A stretch of DNA of 19,670 nt from an uncultured bacterium. Its GTDB lineage: Bacteria > Patescibacteriota > Minisyncoccia > Phycocordibacterales > UBA9973. Within the stretch, counting starts at the first letter, position 1; each line of letters starts with the position of its first letter. The DNA is taken from assembly GCA_903862375.1 (NCBI GenBank), contig CAIOXR010000014.1, forward strand, positions 1 to 19,670, read 5' to 3'. A model generated the notes under the pieces. The model was not told the origin of the DNA. It searched no databases and saw nothing but the letters and a program-made list of their open reading frames with translations. Position numbers and translations under genes: made by a program. This document shows, piece after piece, positions 13,242 to 19,670 of this stretch.

Positions 13242-14996
13242 ATGGAATATCAACCACAAAAAATAAATTGTCAAAACTGTAAAGTGGACTTCGTTATCGA
13301 GTCTGATGATTTCTTATTTTATGAGAAGATTAAAGTTCCTCCTCCTACCTGGTGTCCATATTGTAGATTTATACGAAAACTAGTATTTATAAACGAACGC
13401 TCACTATATAAAAGTACATGTGGTAATTGTGGTATATCATTAATATCGATGTATCATCCTAGTACACCTTTTCCAAACTGGTGTGTAAAATGTCACTTGG
13501 GTGATGGATGGGATGCTCTTGATTATGGTAAGGATTACGATTTTTCAAGAAATTTCTTCGAACAGTTTAAAGACTTAAAATATAGTATTCCTCATCGTGC
13601 ATTAGATCAAAACGAAAGAAATGGAGAAGGATGCGAATACTCAAATCTATGTTATACCAGTGTTGATTCATATTTATCTTATAACGTTGTTACTTCTGAA
13701 CATATAAAATATTCTAAACATGTTTTAAAATATAATAAAAATTGTTTAGATTCTTTAATAATTAAAGAAAATGATCGAGGATATGAACTTATACAATCTA
13801 ATAAAAATTATAACTCTACTTTTTTGATTGAATGTGATCAATGTATTGATTCTCATTTCCTATTTGACTGCTTAAATTGTATTAACTGTTGTATGTCTTC
13901 AAACTTAAGGAATAAAAGTAATGTTTTTCGAAATATACAATTAACTAGAGATGAATACAAAAAAGCTATTATTGATCTAAAAACAGAAACATATGCAGGT
14001 CAAGTTCAGGCAAAAAATGAATTTTTACAAATGACTAAAAAATCTATTCATAAATATGCAAATATTAAAAATTCTGTAGATATAATTGGTGATTTTATAG
14101 AAAATTCAAAAAATGTTTATTATAGTTATGGAATTATTAATTCTGAAAATGTTAAGCATGCATTTTTTGGTGCTAATACCATTAAAGATTCTTATGATAC
14201 TATTTTTGCTGGGAAAATTGAAGAGTGTTATGAATTTACTATTGGAGGTGGTGGTGCAAGTAAAGTAATATTATCTTTAAGTTGTGAAGGTGCATGTAGA
14301 GAAATATATTATTGTGATAATTGTCGAAGTTGCTCAGATTGTTTTGGCTGTATTGGCTTGAAGAAAAAACAGTATTGTATTTTAAATAAACAATATACTA
14401 AAGATGAATATTTTGATCTTTTTGAAAAAATAAAGCTAAAAATGAATAGTATGCCATATATAGATAGAAATGGGTGTAAATATACTTTTGGTGAGTTTTT
14501 CCCTTTTGAAATATCACCATTTGCATACAATGAAACAGTTGCATTTGAAGAAAATCCTCTTTCTAAAGATGAATCTCTTACTTTGGGTTATAAATGGAAA
14601 GACAGAGAACAGAAACTATATACTTCTACAATGAAATCCTTTGAATTACCCGAAAGTATAAATGATATTTTAGACACAATTTGTGATGAAATTATTGAGT
14701 GCCCAAATATGGGTGATACACAAATGCAATGTACTTTTGCATACAAAATATTACCAGATGAATTACTCTTCTACCGACAAATGAATTTACCGATTCCTCG
14801 GTATTGCCCAAATTGTAGATACCACAATCGTTTAATTTGGAAAAATCCTTTTCATTTTTATAAAAGAAAATGTATGTGTAAAATTCTAAATCATAATCAT
14901 AATGGTGATTGTATGAATGAATTTGAAACATTATACGCACCAGAAAAACCAGAAATGATATACTGTAAAGATTGCTATCAAAAAGAAGTAGGATAA
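13242..14996 (+). CDS. Large Cys-rich zinc-ribbon repeat protein, paralog 2
   Basis: A 584-residue paralog of the preceding gene, starting 5 bases after it. The N-terminal CxxC pairs are at 10/13, 38/41, 60/63 and 81/84, with the shared FLFYEKIKVPPPTWCPYC block. The first central arm keeps a 12-residue rhythm (segments of 12, 12, 13, 12, 18 and 12) but has lost many of its cysteines (for example DSYLSYNVVTSE), ending in DCLNCINCCMSSNL. The second arm ends in CSDCFGCIGLKKKQYCILNKQYTKDEY, then GEFFPFEISPFAYNE. The C-terminal zinc module is modified: its first pair is C-x9-C, and the third is CMC followed by a His-rich insert NHNHNGDC, which may provide replacement ligands. The repeats could build a solenoid, but this is inference. 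Function unknown. Confidence 0.8.
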   Translation: MEYQPQKINCQNCKVDFVIESDDFLFYEKIKVPPPTWCPYCRFIRKLVFINERSLYKSTCGNCGISLISMYHPSTPFPNWCVKCHLGDGWDALDYGKDYDFSRNFFEQFKDLKYSIPHRALDQNERNGEGCEYSNLCYTSVDSYLSYNVVTSEHIKYSKHVLKYNKNCLDSLIIKENDRGYELIQSNKNYNSTFLIECDQCIDSHFLFDCLNCINCCMSSNLRNKSNVFRNIQLTRDEYKKAIIDLKTETYAGQVQAKNEFLQMTKKSIHKYANIKNSVDIIGDFIENSKNVYYSYGIINSENVKHAFFGANTIKDSYDTIFAGKIEECYEFTIGGGGASKVILSLSCEGACREIYYCDNCRSCSDCFGCIGLKKKQYCILNKQYTKDEYFDLFEKIKLKMNSMPYIDRNGCKYTFGEFFPFEISPFAYNETVAFEENPLSKDESLTLGYKWKDREQKLYTSTMKSFELPESINDILDTICDEIIECPNMGDTQMQCTFAYKILPDELLFYRQMNLPIPRYCPNCRYHNRLIWKNPFHFYKRKCMCKILNHNHNGDCMNEFETLYAPEKPEMIYCKDCYQKEVG

Positions 14997-15000
14997 ATAT

Positions 15001-16662
15001 ATGAGTAATAATATAATTTGTAATAAATGTAAAAATGAATTTATGATTGATCAAAATGATTGCATTTTTTATGAACGCATAAATGTACCTCAACCTTTAA
15101 ATTGTCCGACCTGCCGTCAACAACAAAGAATATTATTTAGAAATTTCAAAACATTTTATAAAAGGCCATCAGACAAATCAGGTAAAATGATTATATCAAT
15201 GTATAGCCCTGATGTGCCATTCCCAGTTTGGGACATTTCTGAATGGTGGAGTGATGACTGGGACGCTCAAAGCTATGCTATTGATCTTGACTTATCTCAA
15301 CCATTTATTAAACAAATTAGTAAACTCGCAAATATAGTTCCTCGTTTTGCAATTATGAATTCTAAAAGCGAGAATTGCGAATACTCAAATATGGTTTTTG
15401 AATCAAAAAATTGTTATTTGAATTTTGGTTGTGTTGAGAATGAGAATTGTGATTATGGTCATATTGTTTGGTATTCTAAAGATTGTATCGATAATATATA
15501 TGTGAATAAATCTGAACTTTGCTATGAATGTATTGATTGTCTTGGTTCAAATAAATTATTATACTCTCAAGAGTGTGAATCTTGTGTAGATTCTATGGGT
15601 CTTTATGATTGTCGTGGTTGTACTAATTGTATCGGCTGTGTAGGTCTACGACAACAATCCTATAATATTTTCAATAAACCAGTATCTAAAGAAGAATATA
15701 AAGAATTTATAAATAACTACCCATTGTATGACGAAGCAAGTATTATGTATATATTGGGCAAAAGAGAAGAATTAAGAAAAAAGATTCCTACCAAGTGTGT
15801 GTATGGCTCACATAATAATAATGTAACAGGTGATCATATATATAATTCTCATAATGTGGAGCAATCATTTGATATTAAGATTGGCGAAAATAGCAAATAC
15901 TGTTATACTGCTGGAAATATTATTGAATCTTATGATTCTTCATTTAACCCTAACATTAAATATGGATATCAAACTTTAAATAGTATAAATAGCACAAATG
16001 TCATTGCCACTCATATGGTTGAGGATTCAAGTTATGTATATTATTCAAAATCCTGCTATAATTGCACTAATTGTTTTGGCTGTTTTGGTTTGAGGAATAA
16101 ACAATACTATATTCTAAATAAAAAATATGATAAAGATGAATATTTTAGACTTATTTCACTAATCATAGAAAATATGAAGGAAAGTGGTGATTGGGGTAAC
16201 TTTTTCCCTATATGGATGAGTCCATTCGGTTACAATGAATCAATAGTTAGTGAATATATGCCTCTATCTAAAAGTGAAGCATTACTACAAGAGTTTAAAT
16301 GGCAAGACAATATACCAAAAACTATTGGTCAAGAAAATTGTTCAATAGATGATTTACCAAATAATCCAGATGAATATAATGAAGACGAATTACTTTCTAA
16401 GATACTAAAATGCGAATTTTGTGATAAAAACTATCACTTAATATCAAGAGAAATAGCATTTTATAAAAAAATGAAATTAAGAATACCAACAAAATGCTTT
16501 AATTGTCGTCATGGCATACGAATGAATTCTCGTAATCCTAGAATACTTTCTCTTGTTCGTTGCTATTCTTGTGATAAAATAACACAGACTACATATCCTA
16601 AAAGTAAGCATAATCAATATAGGATATATTGTGAGGAATGTTATAAAAAAGAAATAAATTAA
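15001..16662 (+). CDS. Large Cys-rich zinc-ribbon repeat protein, paralog 3
   Basis: A 553-residue third paralog, 4 bases after paralog 2. The first zinc unit is intact (CNKC at 7/10, CPTC at 35/38). Both CxxC pairs of the second unit are gone: the region reads YKRPSDKSGKMIISMYSPD and VWDISEWWSDDWD, retaining the surrounding fold residues. The first arm is the clearest repeat, segments of 12, 12, 12, 12, 18 and 12 residues beginning NC, NC, NC, DC, LC and EC, then DCRGCTNCIGCVGL. The second arm ends in NCTNCFGCFGLRNKQYYILNKKYDKDEY. The C-terminal module is intact (CEFC, CFNC, CYSC, CEEC). It runs into murD with a 5-base gap. Function unknown; sequence divergence among the three suggests old duplication and specialisation. 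Confidence 0.8.
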   Translation: MSNNIICNKCKNEFMIDQNDCIFYERINVPQPLNCPTCRQQQRILFRNFKTFYKRPSDKSGKMIISMYSPDVPFPVWDISEWWSDDWDAQSYAIDLDLSQPFIKQISKLANIVPRFAIMNSKSENCEYSNMVFESKNCYLNFGCVENENCDYGHIVWYSKDCIDNIYVNKSELCYECIDCLGSNKLLYSQECESCVDSMGLYDCRGCTNCIGCVGLRQQSYNIFNKPVSKEEYKEFINNYPLYDEASIMYILGKREELRKKIPTKCVYGSHNNNVTGDHIYNSHNVEQSFDIKIGENSKYCYTAGNIIESYDSSFNPNIKYGYQTLNSINSTNVIATHMVEDSSYVYYSKSCYNCTNCFGCFGLRNKQYYILNKKYDKDEYFRLISLIIENMKESGDWGNFFPIWMSPFGYNESIVSEYMPLSKSEALLQEFKWQDNIPKTIGQENCSIDDLPNNPDEYNEDELLSKILKCEFCDKNYHLISREIAFYKKMKLRIPTKCFNCRHGIRMNSRNPRILSLVRCYSCDKITQTTYPKSKHNQYRIYCEECYKKEIN

Positions 16663-16667
16663 TATAT

Positions 16668-18062
16668 ATGCAAAATTATAAACAACAATTTAAAGGAAAG
16701 AAAATCACAATTATGGGATTAGGACTTCTAGGAAGGGGTATTGGTGATACAATATTTCTTGCAGAATGTGGAGCAGATCTATTAGTTACAGATTTAAAAA
16801 CAAAAGAACAGCTTACCACTCCTCTAAAAGTTTTAAGTAAGTATAAAAATATTCAATATGTATTAGGAGAACATAGAATAAAAGACTTCAGAGAAAAAGA
16901 TATGATAATAAGAGCAGCAGTAGTACCATATGATTCTTTGTATATAAGAGAAGCTAGAAAGAATAATATCCCCATTGAGATGGATGTATCACTTTTAATT
17001 AAATCTGCACCTAAAATTACTGTAATTGGGGTAACTGGTACAAGAGGTAAGTCAATGACTACTACTTTAATATATAAAATATTAAAAGATAATGAAAAAT
17101 TTTTAGGGAAAAATGTACATATTGGTGGAAATTTTAGAGATATTGCGACACTGCCACTTTTGAAAAAAATTAAAAAGGGAGATATATTAGTTTGTGAGCT
17201 TGATTCATGGCAACTACAAGGTTTTGGTGAAGCTAAAGTTTCTCCTAATATATCAGTATTCACAACTTTTATGCCAGATCACATGAATTATTATAAAAAT
17301 GATATGAAAAGATATTTTGAAGATAAAACTAATATTTATAAATATCAAAAAAAAGAAGATGTACTAATTATACTTCCTGAAATGAAAAAGCTTATAAATG
17401 AAAATGATGTAATGGGTAAATATATAGTTGCAAAATCAGATAATATTTTTGATTGGGAATTTATAGTCCCTGGAAATTATAATAGGGATAATTTAGCTTG
17501 TGCTGTAGAAGTTTCAAAATTGTTTAATATTCCTGAAAAGAATATTAAAAAAGCAGTTGCAAATTTTAGAGGTTTAGAAGGACGTATGCAGTTGCTAAAA
17601 GTGTACAAAGGTATAAAGATATACAATGATAATAATGCAACTACTCCAGAAGCAACGACAGTAGGAATAAGAGCTTTAGCAAATATAAAGAAAGATGATA
17701 AAGGAAACCATACGAGTAATCTTATATTAATTTGTGGTGGAGCTGATAAAAATCTTCCAGTTGAAAACTTGATAAAAACTATAAATGAATACTGCAAAGT
17801 TGTAGTTATGATACCTGGAACTGGTACTGATAGACTAATTGGAAAAGTACCTAATAAATCAAAAGAGATTATAGGTAATAATAAATTATCTATAAAGAGT
17901 CAAATTATTAAAAATTTGGATGGTATAGTAAAAACTGCATTGGAATATGCAAAAAAGGGTGACATTATACTTTTCTCTCCTGCTTTTGCTTCGTTTGGAA
18001 TGTTTAATAATGAGTATGAAAGGAATGATTTATTCATAAAGATAATTAAAAAATTGAAATAA
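16668..18062 (+). CDS. murD: UDP-N-acetylmuramoylalanine--D-glutamate ligase (MurD)
   Basis: A 464-residue Mur ligase adding D-glutamate to UDP-MurNAc-L-alanine in cytoplasmic peptidoglycan synthesis. The N-terminal Rossmann-like domain has IMGLGLLGRGIG. The ATP loop is GVTGTRGKS (121-129), with Arg at 126 where MurD nearly always has Asn. The central domain has ELDSWQLQGF (MurD LSSFQLE) and FTTFMPDHMNYY, and GNYNRDN matches GxHNxxN. FRGLEGRMQ, the NDNNATTPEAT loop (usually NDSKATN), GGADKN and the terminal LFSPAFASFGMFNNEYERND are distinctive for MurD over MurC/E/F. No other mur or cell-division gene lies beside it; it follows the Cys-rich trio at 5 bases and precedes the S51-like gene at 3 bases. 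Confidence 0.88.
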   Translation: MQNYKQQFKGKKITIMGLGLLGRGIGDTIFLAECGADLLVTDLKTKEQLTTPLKVLSKYKNIQYVLGEHRIKDFREKDMIIRAAVVPYDSLYIREARKNNIPIEMDVSLLIKSAPKITVIGVTGTRGKSMTTTLIYKILKDNEKFLGKNVHIGGNFRDIATLPLLKKIKKGDILVCELDSWQLQGFGEAKVSPNISVFTTFMPDHMNYYKNDMKRYFEDKTNIYKYQKKEDVLIILPEMKKLINENDVMGKYIVAKSDNIFDWEFIVPGNYNRDNLACAVEVSKLFNIPEKNIKKAVANFRGLEGRMQLLKVYKGIKIYNDNNATTPEATTVGIRALANIKKDDKGNHTSNLILICGGADKNLPVENLIKTINEYCKVVVMIPGTGTDRLIGKVPNKSKEIIGNNKLSIKSQIIKNLDGIVKTALEYAKKGDIILFSPAFASFGMFNNEYERNDLFIKIIKKLK

Positions 18063-18065
18063 ATT

Positions 18066-18653
18066 ATGGTTAAATACATTTTAAATTCTGGAGGCATAAG
18101 GAATAATATGGAAGGAGGAAAAAGATTTTTTACTGAAGCAGTAAAGGGCTTTAGTGATACTCCACGTGTATTAATATGTCTTTTTGCTTATCCTCGAGAA
18201 CATTGGGAGGAAAAGTATAATGAAATTAAAAATTTATCACTATACCCAACAAATACTATTCCAGTCTTTAACTTAGCATTTCCAGATAAATTCGAAGAAC
18301 AAATAAATAATTCTGATATAATATACATATACGGTGGAGATGATCATCTTATAAAATATTGGCTAAGTAAGTTTAATTTACCTAAAATATGGGAAGGGAA
18401 AGTTGTAGTAACAAATTCCTCTTCTTCTCAAGTACTTTCAAAATATGCATGGACTTGTGATTGGAGAGAGTGTATTGATGGCCTCGGAATTTTACCGATA
18501 AAATTTATATCGCATTATAAATCAAACTATGGGCATGATGATTCTCGTGGTTTAATTGATTGGGACAAAGCATACGAGGAATTAAAAAATTATAAGGAAG
18601 ATTTACCTATCTATGCTTTAAAAGAAGGTGAATTTGAGGTTTTTAATCAATAA
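18066..18653 (+). CDS. Peptidase S51 / type 1 glutamine amidotransferase-like protein
   Basis: A 195-residue protein resembling dipeptidase E (family S51). Visible features are an opening LNSGGIRNN, the nucleotide-like strand IIYIYGGDDHLIKYW (family GGGNTxxLL), a nucleophile-elbow position VVVTNSSSSQVLSKY with candidate Ser119, and LGILPIKFISHYKSN, which matches the family's GLGLLP...DPHF region containing the catalytic His. The canonical G-x-S-A-G around the nucleophile is replaced by N-S-S-S-S, so activity is uncertain. It starts 3 bases after murD and is probably the last gene of that operon. Given murD, a role in cleaving short peptides such as cell-wall fragments is possible but only inferred. 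Confidence 0.65.
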   Translation: MVKYILNSGGIRNNMEGGKRFFTEAVKGFSDTPRVLICLFAYPREHWEEKYNEIKNLSLYPTNTIPVFNLAFPDKFEEQINNSDIIYIYGGDDHLIKYWLSKFNLPKIWEGKVVVTNSSSSQVLSKYAWTCDWRECIDGLGILPIKFISHYKSNYGHDDSRGLIDWDKAYEELKNYKEDLPIYALKEGEFEVFNQ

Positions 18654-18684
18654 TTTATGAATCAAAATATAAACACTATTATAT

Positions 18685-18712
18685 TTGATTTTTTTAATGA
18701 ATATATTATAAG
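18685..18712 (+). promoter_or_regulatory. EamA gene promoter
   Basis: TTGATT (18685-18690), a 16-base spacer and TATAAG (18707-18712) form a good sigma-70-like promoter with start near 18719, about 20 bases before the gene. A small ATTAAG/CTTAAT hairpin (18713-18731) overlaps the start point. Confidence 0.5.
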
Positions 18713-18738
18713 ATTAAGAATTAACCTTAATAATTAAT

Positions 18739-19590
18739 ATGATTACTTTTTTAAGTTATATATTCTATTTTATAGCAGCGAGTGCATCACCACTCCAACG
18801 TAGATGGCTTGCTACACATAAAAATATTAAAAATGAAGGACAAATACGCTTAGCTTTTCAAGTTACACTTATAACTGTTATATTAAGTTTTACATTACCA
18901 TTATTTGAAAAATTCCACCTTCATGGAAATACTCTCCATCTTATTGGTTTATCATTAATTTGTGGACTATTTGGTTCTTTGTATTTTGTTTTTTCTTATA
19001 CTGCTCAAAAGCATATAGAAGCAGGAGTGAGCTCATTGGTTAGCAATATTTATACTCCGATAACAATAGTATTAGCCACATTACTTTTAAATGAAAAACT
19101 AACATTAATACAAATATTAGGAACAGTATTATTAATTATCGGTATTTTGATCGTATCTAGAAAACACAGAATAGGAAGATTTAAATTTGATAAATATTTC
19201 ATGTTGATGGTTCTCTCTGGAATAATGATGGGTATCTTGCTTGTTGCAGAACGTACATTAATGAAAATAACTGGTTTCTCAGCTGGAGTAATGCTTTCAT
19301 GGTGGTCTCAATGTTTATTCTTGGGGGTAGCTACAATTATAACTAATAGTAAAAGTGTGTACTCAAAAAAGGATATAACTATCACTGGTGTCCTTCGTTT
19401 TCTTCAATCACTTTCATGGGTTGTTTTGGTTTTTGTTGTTGGTAATCTAAGTATAGTTTCAGCTATCACTACATTCAAAATTGTTATAGTTTTTATTGCA
19501 GGAGCAATCTTCTTAAAAGAACGTGAGGATTTGCCTATCAAGATTATAGGTAGTATTATTGCACTTATAGGATTACTATTTATGAAATAA
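18739..19590 (+). CDS. EamA/DMT family transporter
   Basis: A 283-residue integral membrane protein of the drug/metabolite transporter superfamily. It is hydrophobic throughout, with about ten predicted helices arranged as two EamA repeats (about 1-140 and 150-283). The end of the first repeat is typical: SSLVSNIYTPITIVLATLLLNEKLTLIQILGTVLLIIGILIVSRK. The second ends comparably in TTFKIVIVFIAGAIFLKERE...IKIIGSIIALIGLLFMK. The charged PLQRRWLATHKNIK loop lies after the first helix. Substrates in this family are varied (amino acids, nucleosides, polyamine-like metabolites) and cannot be assigned. It has its own promoter, so it is probably not part of the murD operon. The remaining 80 bases to the window end are AT-rich with no gene visible. 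Confidence 0.88.
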   Translation: MITFLSYIFYFIAASASPLQRRWLATHKNIKNEGQIRLAFQVTLITVILSFTLPLFEKFHLHGNTLHLIGLSLICGLFGSLYFVFSYTAQKHIEAGVSSLVSNIYTPITIVLATLLLNEKLTLIQILGTVLLIIGILIVSRKHRIGRFKFDKYFMLMVLSGIMMGILLVAERTLMKITGFSAGVMLSWWSQCLFLGVATIITNSKSVYSKKDITITGVLRFLQSLSWVVLVFVVGNLSIVSAITTFKIVIVFIAGAIFLKEREDLPIKIIGSIIALIGLLFMK

Positions 19591-19670
19591 TATAATTTAT
19601 ATTATAGAAAAAATTGAAATTGCATCTTATAGCAAATTATTAGATTTAAGCTTAAATATATTATAAATAC

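Noticed and set aside
14692..15093. Reverse-strand reading frame of 133 codons across the paralog 2/3 junction
   Set aside because: It lies opposite conserved coding sequence of two genes, has no homology I recognise, and has low-complexity composition expected of an antisense shadow.
19588..19604. Terminator after the EamA gene
   Set aside because: TAATATAA and TTATATTA are complementary, but the stem is pure A/T with a 1-base loop and no T-run follows on the plus strand.
1..19670. UGA recoded as glycine, as in Gracilibacteria/Absconditabacteria
   Set aside because: All 16 genes end in TAA or TAG and none in TGA, which first suggested recoding. But every gene reads at full family length with no in-frame TGA, and very low G+C alone explains avoidance of TGA stops.

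Overview
The window is a compact, AT-rich bacterial chromosome segment, most likely from a Patescibacteria (CPR) genome of the Parcubacteria/Microgenomates kind. This is inferred from the very low G+C, short versions of ribosomal proteins such as L13, a PaaX/Cas2-like regulator, a run of three very cysteine-rich proteins of a type I associate with these lineages, 3-5 nt gaps between genes, and the lack of any recognisable Shine-Dalgarno sequence. No tRNA, rRNA, CRISPR array, insertion sequence or prophage gene is visible.

Layout. (1) 33-1157: end of a ribosomal protein operon (rplQ-rplM-rpsI). (2) 1215-5872: a chaperone block of grpE, a reverse-strand PaaX-like regulator, dnaK and dnaJ. A perfect 28-base palindrome lies between overlapping divergent promoters of the regulator and dnaK. 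(3) 6030-11468: a metabolic island with a short biosynthetic arginine-decarboxylase-like PLP enzyme (+), aspartate-semialdehyde dehydrogenase (-), aspartate kinase (-) and a carboxynorspermidine/carboxyspermidine dehydrogenase-like enzyme (+). Together these can make aspartate semialdehyde and condense it reductively with an amine, so the island reads as part of a polyamine route independent of S-adenosylmethionine rather than amino acid synthesis. (4) 11527-18653: a tight operon-like run of three paralogous zinc-ribbon/Cys-repeat proteins, murD and a peptidase S51-like protein. (5) 18739-19590: an EamA transporter with its own promoter.

The least expected signal is non-coding. Four copies of a ~100-115 base structured element occupy intergenic gaps. 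Each folds as an outer stem of locus-specific sequence enclosing two conserved hairpins. Paired positions change together between copies. The copies fall into two sequence subtypes, and each subtype pair brackets one gene in inverted orientation: A and B flank dnaK, C and D flank asd. I know of no named element with this form.

The three most promising leads are this repeat family, the PaaX-like regulator as a candidate controller of dnaK, and the three Cys-rich paralogs with zinc-ribbon modules at both ends.
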